64,000 bases of DNA, taken from the NCBI GenBank assembly GCA_024336345.1, contig JANFOG010000003.1, positions 124,001 to 188,000 of the forward strand, given 5' to 3'. A program made the translations under genes and the position numbers. Positions 31,944 to 43,812 of the stretch are shown here, piece by piece (position 1 is the first letter of the stretch; each line of letters begins with the position of its first letter). This stretch comes from Mariannaea sp. PMI_226. Its lineage: Eukaryota > Ascomycota > Sordariomycetes > Hypocreales > Nectriaceae. The notes under the pieces were generated by a model that had not been told where the DNA came from, searched no databases, and saw nothing but the letters and a program-made list of their open reading frames with translations.

Positions 31944-33037
31944 TTAGCAATGCAAGAAGTCGTAGCCGTATATCCATTGTTCCTGACCTGCCACCTCTTC
32001 ACACTGAAGGCAATAATGATAATCAGCGTTCAACTGGCCACAACTGCTGCATTTGAACCAGATTTGTGATCTGTCGGGTGTGATGGAGCGATGATCCGTC
32101 AAAATATGGCCCATGAGCTCACCGACGCTCTCAAACTGACCAGAGCAACTGTGGTTCAGGCCTCGCCAGAGCCACGAATCATGGTTGCCGGCCAGACATT
32201 GCCAAAGACGGGGACCGTTACCAGGCAGTGCCAAGTCATTGCCTATGGCTATGAATTGCCCTGTGGGCACCAGCTTCGTTCTGCATATGGGAGACTCCGC
32301 TCTGGAAACGCCACAATGAAGGGATGGCTGCAAGCTGGGGTTGACAGGTTCGATGAACTGGGTTGCCTGGTTCGCGGACACAACATGAGTGTGCAGTTGA
32401 CCCGTAAAATCAGCTGCCACAGGGGCCTGCCATTGTTCCGGCGGCTTTTGCGGTTCCATACCATACGTAAGGTTGGCTGCCTGATGAGGAAGGGAAGCCA
32501 ACTCTATGGATTCCGAAAGCTGTAACCCATTCAGCGCCAGTTGTCGCTCATACTCCTTTGAGCGTTGAAACCAATCTTCAAACTCGCTTAGGTCCCAGTG
32601 CTTGCACTATCCAAAGTTTAGAGGAGAAGAAACAAAAGCTACGGTGTATCGAGTACATGACCTACCCCAACCTTTCTGCTGCGGCAAGAAGAGCATGCCC
32701 CTAGTCTGCGTATAAATGCCGTTTTCTCTCTCTTGCTTTTGGAGAGGGGTCCCCTGCGTCGCGGTTTCTGATCTTGCTCAGGTGATTCATCTTCTTCGGC
32801 CGATGGCGCAGAGGATGAGGAATCGCCGCTTGACACTGACAATGACCGTCCCAAAGATGGCACTGTCAGCGATCCGCCCTTATCCTTGTCTTGTAGGAAG
32901 TTATCAAATTCTTGAAAATACACCGAGTCTCGCCATCGGTTATACAGCAGCTGTAATTCCTCTGACCAATAAGGCTGGTTGCCATGGCTGGCCCGAGCAC
33001 ACGGCTCAGGAGGGGGATGCCCTTCGAGCACTAACAT
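31944..33037 (-). CDS. Zinc-motif protein: half-Zn2Cys6, C2H2-like and zinc-ribbon elements
   Basis: Two exons (33037-32666, 32606-31944) give 344 residues. The core motif RRRGPLSKSKREK precedes GACSSCRSRKVG, and splicing adds CKHWDLSEFE, giving Cys 115, 118 and 125 in the C-x2-C-x6-C pattern of half a Zn2Cys6 cluster. Near the C-terminus CSGQFESVGELMGHILTDH has the F-x5-L-x2-H-x4-H layout of a C2H2 finger. After it WFKCSSCGQLNADYHYCLQCEE gives two CxxC pairs nine residues apart, a zinc-ribbon-like element. Residues 60-95 are Ser-rich and acidic. The GTAGGT donor and TAG acceptor restore the motif exactly, which supports the splice. The start is uncertain: the upstream sequence stays open, and the chosen ATG (33037) begins the protein-like part. 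It is likely nuclear; its targets are unknown. Confidence 0.7.
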
Positions 33038-33638
33038 GAACGATCCGAGAAATATGTCAGGATGATCAAGTCGAAACGCCTTGACAAGGGGTTTTTTACT
33101 GATGAGTCGCCAAAATAGTCGAGTCCTCTCTTTAAAAAAAAATATCACCAAACAAAATTTTGAGAAATCTTGGATGCTGTATTGACTGCCCAAGTTGGCC
33201 CTGGGCGAATGAATTTGATATTGGACAAGGCATAGGACAGACCCTGAAAAGACATAGATCAGAAAGGAAAATCTAACTTTATGCATCGAGGGCAGATCTG
33301 CTTTAAAACAAAAAAGCCCAGGGCATTGCCAAACAGGTGCGTAGTTTCGCCTTCGATTGTGTGGCTTCGGATTGGTGGGAGCCTCCATGAAGGGCGGTGA
33401 CGATCTATGAGTGCAGTTCGCGACCCATTTTCGTTGCCTTTTTCCAACACAAGCCAGCGGGGTTGGACTTGCAACGCACATTGTGCTACAGCAAAGACGT
33501 GGCGGAGCTTGTTAGCCTGACTGCCCAATATCTGGGCTGCCCAATTGTCTTTGGGTTACGTGCTAGGGCTGCAGCGAAGTATGAAAGGTGTGGAGGAAGC
33601 TGTGCTCTCAAGTGATACCATCATCGTGATCACTACTA
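33038..33638. other. Upstream region of the zinc-motif gene, no gene seen
   Basis: An open minus-strand frame continues upstream of 33037 to 33481, so part of this may be an extra 5' coding segment or leader. Its translation (hydrophobic and Phe-rich runs) does not look like the rest of the protein. Confidence 0.4.
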
Positions 33639-36041
33639 TCAAGATGGCTTATCTGCAGGTCTTGTCATACCGAGCAAGTCTTCTGCATGCACGCTCCAGG
33701 CACCACCATTGGCTTTGGTAAAGCCAGGCAACGTCGACGAGCGTCTAGAAGGGACCGGTTTTGGTCCAACAGCATGTGTGGGCGCAACTGGCTCGAGTTG
33801 AACAATCATTTGCGGCAACTGACCGGCTGCATCTTCTTTTCTAGCCGCCTTTTTGCCTCGAGTTGCTGGATTGCAAAGTCGCGGTGAAGGCTTACCCAGT
33901 AACTTGTTGTCCGAGCTACCCTTCAGTCCAGGCTGCGCCACTGGAGTGAGGCCCGTTGATGAGACTGGCAATTGTTGCACATTGTGCTTGGGCATTGAAT
34001 CCGCCTTATCAACGTTGGCATTTTCGGAGCAAGTCCGCTCAGCGGCGTTGACGTCGTCTGTAACAGAAGGAGCAGACAGGGGTGAAATTTTGAACGACGG
34101 CTCTTCATTTGGTAGCACGAGGCCAATAATTTCTCTGCTCCTGATACTCTTCCGTGCCATCTTGGTGATGCGCGGTGCACTGGGGCACCCTGAGCTGGCA
34201 GACTCGGATTTGCGCATGCTTTTAGAGACTGGTTGAGTTTCTGTGTCCTCAGACTCGCTCTCAATGGACGTGTCTGGTAGGGTTCTTTTCCTAGGTTTGC
34301 TTTGTCGTTCAGCCACCCTCCGGCTAACTCGTACTTTTCTTGGAGAGTCATCTATTTCAGGGGAATTGTTGTCTTGATACGGTGAAGGTGATCTGACAGG
34401 TGGAAATTTTGGCTCATCAGGCTGTTTGACATTATCCAGCGCATCATTGTCAGTGGCGTCACACAACACATCTTTTGAAGAGGCACGGCGTCCCAGCGCA
34501 GGGGTGTCAGCAGTTGCCACACTAGTAGGCGCCTCGTCCTGCTTCTCCTCTGCAATGCATACCAGTTCAGGATGATCCAATGCAGGGCTTGGGTTTGCCT
34601 TGGCACTATTTGTGGTGTTGGTTTTGAGGGGATGGCGTCCGCGGTCCGCCTTCTCAGACATCAGGAGCAAGCCTCGGCGTTGTCGCGATCTGATTCGTAG
34701 CTCAGTTCTAGGTTCTTCCTTTGAGCGAACTGTACTGCGCTCTCGTGACAGCATGGACGCCATCTCTATTGGGACCTGGTTCTCCTTTGAAGGTTCCATT
34801 GGAACCTGTTTCGGAACCTGTTTTAGAACCTTCTTCGGAACCTTCTTTGGAACCTCTTTCGGAGCCTCTTCTGCCTCTTTAGGAGTTCCCGTAGCTGAAT
34901 CCGTTATCTCAACATCTCCATCGTCATCTAAGACAACTATATTCTCTTGTCTTCTTTGTTGTCTCGTCGATGGTGAGATACTCGGTGGTGAGGATCGAGG
35001 AACCGGGTTTTGGACAGGTAGAAATTTGCTTGCGACACGATGTGTTTCGATTGCAGGGGGAATCTCAGGCGGCTGTAAATCGTCCACAGATTCCTGGTGC
35101 ATATGAGCGCGCTGATTTGGCTCAACAGACTTCATAGTTGACTTTCTAGAGCTCCCAGATACCTTACTTGCCGGGTTTGGTAGCTTCCGTTGACGTGGCG
35201 GAGGAGAGGCCGGGAGACTGACAATCTCTATCACCTCATCAGCCGGCTCACGCCTGGGTTCCGGCCGCTCATCCGGTGAGGATTGCGGCTGTAGCTGAGG
35301 GTTGCTGGTGCTGAGTAAAGACTTCAGCTCTGTGTTTGCCCATTTGTGTCTAATCTGGCTTTGGGCTGAGCGGCTCTGTTGCGATAGAGGCGTGAGTGTG
35401 AGCGTTGCGCCAAATAGGGCACGAGCATGGTAAGATTTACTCGGAGGAGACACCTCCGGTTTCATTCTCTTAGCAGGTCGAGGCTCATCGCCTTTCTCGT
35501 TCCTCTGGGCCATCTGGCGAGCCTCGAAAGGGGAATGAGCAGAAATAACCGCCCTTCCGATCCTGGAAGGAGTTCCGAGCATGTCGCTCAGCGGACGTTG
35601 ACGAAGTTGAAAGTGAAGGTTCTGACTGTCGCCGTTGGTCGAGCTTGTAGGTTGCGCACTTGGTCTGGGAGTTCGAGACACGCCGGCATTGGCTCGCCTC
35701 TTCTCCACGTCTCGTGCCCGTTTGTCGAGAAGTTCGGTCAAATCCTGCTCCTTTTGTCCCGTGCAGTCGGATACCTGTACGATAGCAGCCCCACGATCCA
35801 ACTCGAACTCATCGCCTGAATCCAGGTGAGCCTCTGCCTGCCAATGCGCATCCCCAATGAAGTGGCCACGGTCATCGTAGACCATTATTCGTTTGTTGAA
35901 CGTATGATACTTGAGCGCTCCATCCTGCCATCGCTTTTGTTTTCTTTTCAGGTCATGGGTGAAGAGGCAGATAAAGTCAAGAACAGCGGCCGACGTCGGT
36001 ACAGTGCCGGTGGAGGCATTCTGTCGCGATAAGCTGGCCAT
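33639..36041 (-). CDS. DUF2439 protein, ZGRF1/Mte1-type genome-maintenance factor
   Basis: This single-exon frame encodes 800 residues from ATG 36041. Residues ~17-95 form the DUF2439 domain: VLDFICLFTHDLKRKQKRWQ, DGALKYHTFNKRIMVYDD, GHFIGDAHWQ, then acidic EFELDRGAAIVQV. In yeast Mte1 and the N-terminus of human ZGRF1 this domain associates with the Mph1/FANCM-type helicase pathway at replication forks and telomeres; that link is family knowledge. The remaining 700 residues are disordered, with many Ser/Pro and Lys/Arg sites. They include five tandem VPKK-like units encoded by a 12-nt repeat (34794-34853) and a conserved-looking C-terminus (GFTKANGGAWSVHAEDLLG). No helicase domain is fused. 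The upstream in-frame ATG at 36224 is rejected because the domain begins just after 36041. Confidence 0.85.
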   Translation of the reverse strand: MASLSRQNASTGTVPTSAAVLDFICLFTHDLKRKQKRWQDGALKYHTFNKRIMVYDDRGHFIGDAHWQAEAHLDSGDEFELDRGAAIVQVSDCTGQKEQDLTELLDKRARDVEKRRANAGVSRTPRPSAQPTSSTNGDSQNLHFQLRQRPLSDMLGTPSRIGRAVISAHSPFEARQMAQRNEKGDEPRPAKRMKPEVSPPSKSYHARALFGATLTLTPLSQQSRSAQSQIRHKWANTELKSLLSTSNPQLQPQSSPDERPEPRREPADEVIEIVSLPASPPPRQRKLPNPASKVSGSSRKSTMKSVEPNQRAHMHQESVDDLQPPEIPPAIETHRVASKFLPVQNPVPRSSPPSISPSTRQQRRQENIVVLDDDGDVEITDSATGTPKEAEEAPKEVPKKVPKKVLKQVPKQVPMEPSKENQVPIEMASMLSRERSTVRSKEEPRTELRIRSRQRRGLLLMSEKADRGRHPLKTNTTNSAKANPSPALDHPELVCIAEEKQDEAPTSVATADTPALGRRASSKDVLCDATDNDALDNVKQPDEPKFPPVRSPSPYQDNNSPEIDDSPRKVRVSRRVAERQSKPRKRTLPDTSIESESEDTETQPVSKSMRKSESASSGCPSAPRITKMARKSIRSREIIGLVLPNEEPSFKISPLSAPSVTDDVNAAERTCSENANVDKADSMPKHNVQQLPVSSTGLTPVAQPGLKGSSDNKLLGKPSPRLCNPATRGKKAARKEDAAGQLPQMIVQLEPVAPTHAVGPKPVPSRRSSTLPGFTKANGGAWSVHAEDLLGMTRPADKPS
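34794..34853. repeat. 12-nt tandem repeat, five coding units
   Basis: Five 12-nt units of the CTTCTTCGGAAC type follow each other and encode VPKK/VPKQ-like tetrapeptides in the DUF2439 protein. Variation in copy number between strains is likely for such an array. Confidence 0.85.
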
Positions 36042-38033
36042 CACTGCGGGAAGTTTGCAGAGGTTCTCTCGACATTGCTTTAATGACAGATGAGTTAGTT
36101 GACAAGCAGGGCCAGCCAGCCAGCCATGCAAGCTCAAGCACTGCTCGAATGCCGCGGTGTAGATGAGCGCCTGCCTAAGTACCAAGGTGGGGGTGTGTTT
36201 GCAATGACACCCAAGACAAAACACGTGAAGCCATCAGACAATGCCACGATGGCGTCGTGACTGCTGACGCGAAATCACGTGATGCACTCACCAGCTTTAT
36301 GAACGGCACGGCTCCAGGGTAGGGCAATTACTATCAGCGAACCAAGCACCCAGACCCTCGAATTCGTTCCTACGAGCCATAGATGCTTTGGGCATTTGAT
36401 AAAAACTGAAAACAAAAAAAAATTAATATAAATGCGCTTTGCTGTTATCAATTAGGCAACAAGGCAAGATCGACCAATCCTTTTCCCTTATGCGGTTACA
36501 GACTCCAACGTCAATGAGTCAACAACCCCAATAGAATATTGGTAACTACTTCGGTCGCTTCCTATTTGGGATTAAATGTCAGTCCCAAGACATTCATATC
36601 AGGCAAGGTACAGACGCAGTTGGGTGATTGCAACCCTACCAACCACATAAACCTGGACAACTCAAGATGCTTGGACTAGAATATTTTCCCTCATTGATCT
36701 GCTACTGACCAGTCTCGAATGTTAATGGTCGGATGGCGACCGTGTTCGCGTTGTTGAAAAGTGGGAGCATCGAGGCTTTTTAGTTGCTGCATGCAACTAA
36801 CATCAGCCTCTTCGTAAATAGATCCTTAGATGGCATGTGCACCAACCAAAGCCAGATGTTGGGTCAAATGGTTCGGTTCCGGGAATTATAGCTGCTGCTG
36901 CAACGAGCATGCCTCTGACAAGCCCATAAGTACAGTGGAAGTACTTGCCAACAGTCGCTCAAACAGAGGAGGGACCTGAGGCGCAGGAGGAGGCGCGGAA
37001 ATAAGCCGAGTATCTCTGCCATTGCCGCAAAGTTAATCAGCAATATTTGGTCACCATTACGAGACTTGTCAACTGCTGCGACTGGGGGAATCAATTTACT
37101 GTACAAGTCTCTCCTCGGACGATCTAAAGTACCTAAGGACCTGAGGACGTAGGTCAACCTGGGTCCCCCCCACCATGACTTCACATGAACTGAGATCAGA
37201 GCTCCTCCGCCCAGGGAGTCCAACCACCCCAAGAATCCTGCAGCCCACCTCCCCCCCTTGTTTTCCCCTCAACATTTGTGGATTTGCGAAACGTCCTTGG
37301 AATACTGCAGGTAATAGGGCAATTTAGTGTCAATCGTATTAAAGCACTACTAGGACTTGGTTCACGTAGGAACCCAGTGTAGAGCGTAGATACCCAAGTA
37401 AGATCAATCAACGGAGGCAGAGACGGGAGAGGTAGTCAACGTTTGCCGTAGGGATACCGACCAGAGAGCGAATCACCGAATTGCTTGCCCCTATTGCGGT
37501 CATCAGAATATTTCAAGTAATTTTGGACTCTTGTATGATTTTCGTATGGATTATTCATAGACCAACAGGGCTGAGTTCCAAAGGTGTACTAAAGGTGTAC
37601 TTCTACACCTCTAGGACGCGGCGTGAAACGTCAGGAGGCAAGGGCCACCCTGGCACCCATGTCTCCTGCCTGGGCCATGGATAATATGAGACGAATGGGG
37701 GATCCATCATGGCTCCATGACTCTAGGTACAGTACGTAGCCAACACAGAGTATCCTTTCAGTTGGTTGGTGAAGATACGTTTCCTGATATTACATCAAAC
37801 TGCTAGAGCCCATCTGCCAGCTTTCATCTCTCACTTCCCATCATCCAGGCCGCTCCCAGCCTCGACGACCCTCATCCAAACTCCGCTCTCCACTCTCGAA
37901 CTGTGGCATTGAACTCACATTTCGTTGTTCGCTATTTGACCACTCTCCGAGTACGAAGTGTCGCACCCCAGCCAAAAGCTGCCAACCTCTGCCTCTGCTT
38001 TGCATCAGCCTAGCTTCACCCGGCGCTCTCACG
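36042..38033. other. 2-kb divergent promoter, no gene seen
   Basis: This lies between the DUF2439 gene (-) and the BAR-SH3 gene (+). The frames (up to 122 codons, 37232-36864 minus) carry no motif. A CTCCACTCTC-type pyrimidine-rich leader precedes 38034. Confidence 0.5.
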
Positions 38034-39474
38034 ATGTTCAATTCATTGCGAAGTAAATCCTCAGCCTCGGTGCAGACTGTGTCGAATAAGCTCAAGCTCA
38101 AAAAGACAACTGCCGGCGATGACCACAACGTCTCATTGATGGTCGCAGAGTACGAGAACATCCACGTTGTGCTCCAAAAGGTAAGTCAAATTTTGGTCAA
38201 ATTCATACAGAGCTCCCATGATTTAACATGCCAACCCCTTCTCCCAGATCATAGACGACGCAACACGTTTGCAGGTCTCCTGGCATGACATGGCTTACAC
38301 CCAACTCGGTATCTCGGAGGCATTCAAGGATCTCTACAATCCCATTGCAACCAGTGTAGATGAAACGGATGAGCCACGTATCACTCGTGTTGCTACACCA
38401 ACTCCCCAACTCCAATGTGCACTGAATTTCCAAGACACATGCACAGGCCTGCAGCAGGAATTGGTGGACGAAATCACCGGCATCGAGTCGCTTCTCCTGC
38501 GTCCTGCAACTGACGCCCAGGCTTACCTCCTACCTCTGAAAAAGGACATAAAAAAGAGAGACAAGACGAGAGTGGATTACGAGAATGCTCTCTCCAAGAG
38601 CACCAAACTGAAGCGAAAGCCTGGAAGAACTCCCAAGGAAGAAGTGCAGCTTGAAAAGGCTCAGTCCGAGACGCAGGTCTTGTTGGCCATGTTTGAAGAA
38701 GCGGACACACATCTACGCAAAACCCTGTTCCCTCTCATAAACGCAGCATCAGAAATCATCCCATACCTTCTTGCCAGCGTCGTCTTGATCCAGAATCGGC
38801 TCTTGGGCATATATTACACTATCATGCACGAGTTCTGCCTAGACAACAACTTCCCCTCTCCAGCTCCAGACATGGATGTTGTTGCCAGCGACTGGAGCGG
38901 ATCCTTTCAACCAATTGTGGAAAAGGTCGAATCCTTTGCCATCGTGCGCAAACACTCCTTGCCTATGGTTAGGCGATCAGCCACTGACCGGCCTCCTGTA
39001 CGCCATACTACCTCACTTCAACGACCACCCACTGTCCGCATCCCATCAGCCCCAGCATCGAATTCTTTACCCCCAGCGACATCTACTGAATCTCCTCAAC
39101 CCTCATCCAATACGTACTCGAAAACGGCTATGCTCGGTAACTCTGGCGTCCCCACCGATTTCACCACCGCCACCGTTCTCAGAGGAAAGCACAGCATGTC
39201 GTCACTCCAACATGGCCAATACAGCGCATCCTTTAGCCAAGCTGCCATTGCAAAAAAGAAGCCGCCGCCGCCACCCGTTCCAAAGATTAAGCCCCAGTGC
39301 CAATTCGTAGAAGCCCTGTACGATTTCCAAGGAGAGGGCGTGGGTGACTTGTCATTCAGAGCGGGAGACCGGATTCGAATCATTCAAAAGACGGACACAG
39401 ATCAGGATTGGTGGCAAGGAGAGCTTGGAGGCTGTCAGGGACACTTCCCTGCCAATTATTGTCGACTGATTTAA
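38034..39474 (+). CDS. BAR-like and SH3 domain protein
   Basis: Two exons (38034-38180, 38248-39474) give 457 residues. Residues ~1-260 are helical with heptad-like spacing (VSLMVAEYENIHVVLQK, KKRDKTRVDYENALSKSTKL, EEVQLEKAQSETQVLLAMFE), the layout of a BAR domain that binds curved membrane. A Ser/Pro linker follows and ends in the proline run KKPPPPPVPKIKPQ. The last ~57 residues are an SH3 domain: EALYDFQGEGVGDLSFRAGD, then DWWQGELGGCQGHFPANYC, with the ALYDF, WW and P-x-N-Y signatures. The order is that of Rvs167/Hob1-type proteins acting in endocytosis and actin patch function. The first exon is short and its junction keeps frame. I cannot assign the exact ortholog. Confidence 0.87.
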
Positions 39475-39958
39475 TCCACTTAAGCTCATTTTGTTTTTTA
39501 AAAAAAGGGAGGATACTGGAGTATGGATGAGGTATTATGGCACATGCAAAAAGGGTGGTATTCATGATGGATGAGTCTTTTAGACGTTAAATTTTAACAA
39601 TGGTTTCCTCGAATTGCGAAAGGATTTTCTAATGGTATATCTATCATGCCTTGAATAAAGGACTTGTTCATATTATCTATTCAAAGTCCCTTCTAGTGAA
39701 AAAAAGAAAAAGAAAAATAGACAACAACAATAACCCAAACGGCGTATGCAACAAAACTTGCCGTCAGCTCTTTCGCTTGGCGATACCGTGACCATAAAGG
39801 AGTCCGGGATCCAATAACGCCGAATATGCATCTCAACTTCACACGCTCCCATTCTGTCGTAAATAAAAAGAACAAAGAGTTCGAAAAAGGAAATGCAATC
39901 TTGGTAGCTTGAACAAGTCCGCGATAACGTTGACATAAGGGGAAAAAAAAAAGAGAGG
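39475..39958. other. Convergent 3' region, no gene seen
   Basis: This lies between the stops of the BAR-SH3 gene (+) and the next gene (-). It is AT-rich, consistent with two 3' UTRs. Confidence 0.5.
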
Positions 39959-42134
39959 TTAGAAGGCACTGCTATGAGGCTCTGTCCCTGAGCTTCCAAA
40001 TGCTATGTAGTTGTCTCCTGAGGATTCCAGACTCATGGGAGTCACTGGCCCTGGACTGCCTAGGGGTAGCAGCCGAGGAGAGAGCGGCTTGAGGGATGCC
40101 GGTGGCTTCAGCCTTGTCTCGTGAATGCCACCACTGTTTAGGCGAACACTGGTGCCCAATGTTGCCGTTGAACTAGAGGAGCTACTGAGGAGTTCGCTTG
40201 CCGCAAGGCTTGCTTGGGCAACCATGTCTCGCTGATATTGCTTCAACCTACGCTGAAGCTCGGATTCAGGGGTGATTATCGGATGAACATCTGTGGATCG
40301 AGGGGCAATGCTTGGCTCAGAATGGAAATGTGTGGGCAGAGAGTCAGCCAAGGAGGGTCGTAGGGAGGATACATGACTGTGGGTCTGCTGCTCATAATTC
40401 GAAGGATAGTATTTCCCCATCGGTAGAGGATTATCGTGGAAACCAGCAGGAAGATAGGAAGTGACCGGTGTGTTAGAATGGGTCATTGACAAGCCCTGAG
40501 TCGTGGCTGGGGCAGAACGATCAGGATATGCGGGTCTAGATTCAGCGATCATGCTGACTTGCTGATGATAGGCCATCCTGGTGTCCTTTTGAGAGAATGG
40601 ATGGGGACGATGAACTCGAGTGTTGGGATCTTCATGTAGGGGGAAATATCCTCTGTTGGAACTATATTATTAGAAAGGTTTTACAACGTTGAATGAGAAC
40701 ATGGATAATACATACCCAGGCAAATCACCACGAGCTGATAATGGCTCCGGTGGAGTGCGAGCCGAAGTCGCGCTCAAACGTTTCAGGCTAGGGAGCTCAA
40801 TAGCTATAGGACGGCTACGGCTGTTGTGGCTGCGAGGTGTAGTGGGACGAGATGTTGCGAAGGGGGCAGCAGGATCATGGTCATCTGTGAGGACAAATAC
40901 AAGTGAGTAAGGAGTGGAAGAAGACTGAGAATAACATAGTGAAAGGGATGGGAAAGATAAATGACGGATATGGGATGACGGGCGGTTATAATAATAATGA
41001 GAGTTCCTAGAGTTCCAAGTTCCAAGGGTCGAGGGCCAGGAGGCGCACTTGGCGGGCGTCACTGAACACCCGCGGACGGCAAGATGGGGCCGCTACCCCG
41101 CGATACAAGTCGTAGCGTGTGTGGGGTAGGTAAAGATGGTTAGTTAGTCCTCAAAGCCAGTTCCGGGCTCGGACCGGTCATATGACAGACGACGGAATGA
41201 CGAGCGGGAGTCGGGAGACGGGTAATTGAAGGCAAACAAAGGGCTCACGGGAGTCAAAAAACAAGGGGAGGGGTCCTCAGAAGGGAACGGCACTAGAGAA
41301 AGTTGAGGAGGGAAGGGGAGGGACAGGAGGGCAAGGAGGAAAAGGGTGTGAGAGAAGAGAGGGGCCATGTGCACTTGCGTGATGGCTTGTTAGACGCCAT
41401 TGGGTGTTGGCATTGGACGGGACTCTGCGGCATGTCATTGCCCTGCACGGTGGCTATTTTCATTGGGGGAGGCCCGTCTCTCGATCTGGTGTAGTTGCAG
41501 CGGGATGAAGCTGTCGGCCCTGGGGTTTGTTGATGAGCGGGATTTGTGGCGTTCAAGAACGGGGCCATTCCAGCAAATTGGATCAAGCCCACCTCAAATG
41601 GATGTGACTTATTGTTGTGTTGAAAGGGCGACTTTGTCATGCGCTTGGCTAAGTCGGCCTTGCTCTTGTTGGTTGACATGAAATAGATTCGGTCCAGACC
41701 ATGCAGCCATGAAAATTGCAGATTGAGCAAATCGGACCATGGCATGCGCAAAAGGTAAGGCCATGGGGGGTGATATGCTCTGTGTGTTTGTATGTATGTA
41801 TATGTGTATGTATGTGTGTATGGCATGCTGTGCGATGTACGGAGGACGAACTACAAGAAAGCAACCACAACATAAAAAAAGAGGCAGACATACCACGAAA
41901 GAAAGGATTGGAATCGGCCGCGTAGCTGCCGTCTCTAACTACGCCACGTCCACTTGCGTATGTCGGCGTGCTGCGGTCGGTTATGCTTAGGTCTGCAAAG
42001 TCCTCGGAAAGGGGACTGTTGCCATTAGACGGCAGCGAGATATCAGAAGAGCTGGACAAGGTTCGGCTGGGCAACGAGGGTCGAAGCCGGGGCGATAGGA
42101 ACGGTGATTTGAGAGACCGGGCAAAACTTGCCAT
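39959..42134 (-). CDS. Conserved fungal protein of unknown function (GYFPLHEDP motif)
   Basis: Three exons (42134-41894, 40884-40716, 40652-39959) give 367 residues with phases that agree. The N-terminus is Ser/Pro-rich (SLKSPFLSPRLRPSLPSRT) and includes TYASGRGVVRDGSYAADSNP. Exons 1 and 2 join at FFR-DDHDP, and exons 2 and 3 join as ARGDLPGGYFPLHEDPNTRV, a motif I recall from other Sordariomycete proteins of unknown function. A short coiled-coil-like piece (ELQRRLKQYQRDMVAQASL) lies near residue 270. There is no membrane segment or known domain. Intron 1 is about 1009 nt, very long for this genome, and contains a GTAT microsatellite; an extra exon inside it cannot be excluded. Confidence 0.75.
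41781..41822. repeat. TG/GTAT microsatellite inside a long intron
   Basis: A run of TGTGTGT, GTAT and TATG units covers about 40 nt just downstream of exon 1 of the gene at 39959-42134. It is likely polymorphic. Confidence 0.8.
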
Positions 42135-43791
42135 GGCTACAACGTTACGATGTGCCTTTTTTTATGTCTTTTTTTCGTTTCTTCGTCTTTGGGATGGCGC
42201 TGACCTTGCTTGGAGCGGAAGGTGTCCCAAGTTTATTGGAGTTGCGTGGCTCGATCGGTCATTCGGGTTTGCGTTATTAGGCGCCAGCGCCGTTGCATCG
42301 AGGCTGAGAGAAGCTAGAGGGTTCTCGTTGGCGACGATAGGACAAGTCGATAAGCGGCTGGCAGGTCCGTTCGTTTACACCTTTCACAACACCTTTCTCG
42401 GGGTTGTTGGTTTAGGAAAGCAATGGAGGCCCCTGGGTTTATCTTCTCCTCTCAAAAAAGAAAAAGAAAAGAGAAGAAGAAAGGGTTTTCCAGTCGAGAT
42501 GAAGATGGAAAGTCGGCGGGTTGACGATAGTGTTTTTTTTTGTTGTTGGCGTTGGCAGTACGTAGCAGCAAAATGAGCGGGACAACTCAAAGAAAGAAGG
42601 AGTGGACAGTGCACATTCGCGTTTCCTTACGGAATAGAGAATAGAACGTCTGCGATGGGTTGCAAAGTGTGGGAAAGGAGAGGAAGATGAATCGAAAGGA
42701 ACCACCCTATGTGATCAGATCTAAAATACTGAATAAGTCTTAGCTTATTGTGGGAATGAATCTAGAGAGAGAGAGTGAGAGAGTGAGAGGAAACTAATTG
42801 ATAAAGAGGGAAAAAGAAGTGCTTGGAGGGGGGAGGTAGGTGGAGGGGGGGGGCCTGGGGATGGATGATCCGAGCTGATGGGATTACGAAGCAGGAAGGG
42901 CAAATAGCAATAAGGCAAAGGCAAGGCAAAGTACAATTCCAGGACTCACCAATACGTACTCCGTACTCTGTACTCCAAAGTTATACATACTTCGTACCTG
43001 GGAGGTTTTTGTTTTGGGTAACGGCGTGGGCTGCTGGCGTTATGTACCCCTTGGCGCTACATTATTTTCCAGGGTCTTCTCGCTTTCATCACAACCCGTC
43101 CCGAAAAGGTGACGTACAGTACCTACTTACTTACTGCACTAGGTGGTTCCTAGGTATGACATGGGGACGCAGTCCACCACCGATCCTTTCTCAATCTTGT
43201 CTTAGTGAGGGGCCCTGAGGGGCCTTGGGGGGCCTTGGGGGGCCCGCGAAACACCCACCGGACCCTCATTGACTCTCTCATTCCCTTGGTTTTTTGGTGT
43301 GTGGTTGTGAAGGTGTGTGGATCCACCATGGACTGTATACTCCGTATCTACATCTCCATGCCTTCTTGTGGTCCTGCAGTATTGTGTACATTTATTTCTC
43401 CTCTGGGTGGGAAATCGCCAGAGAATCGCAGAGCAGTCCCCTCTCCGCCGCCCCGCTGGAGCCGCGAAGCATCTGAAAATCTGAAAGTTGGTTGTATCAC
43501 CGGACATCGCGCCTTTCTTGGCGATGATAGCACAAAACTACCACGGGGACAGCCTTGCCCTGGAGCGGATATAATAGTAAGACGAAAAGGTCTGGGGAAA
43601 GACCAAAAAAAGGTGACTGATGTGGATTGGACTGCGCCTTTGTGCCGAAGAGAATGTAACCCGTAATCAATAATCAGTTCATGTTCCCTGTTCGGCAGAT
43701 TGATAAGTACGAATATGTAGGTAGCATACATGGGTTGTGCCATTCATTCTGTTTGGGGGGGGGGGGGTTCTCCGCCTGGGGTCAATGGTGG

Positions 43792-43812
43792 ACTACTACT
43801 ACTACTACTACT
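43792..43812. repeat. ACT trinucleotide array, 7 units
   Basis: Seven ACT units stand in non-coding DNA close to a 13-G homopolymer at 43755-43767. Confidence 0.85.

Noticed and set aside
43205..43666. 153-codon plus-strand frame
   Set aside because: It starts in a GGGGCCTTG repetition, has frames open on the other strand and shows no domain.
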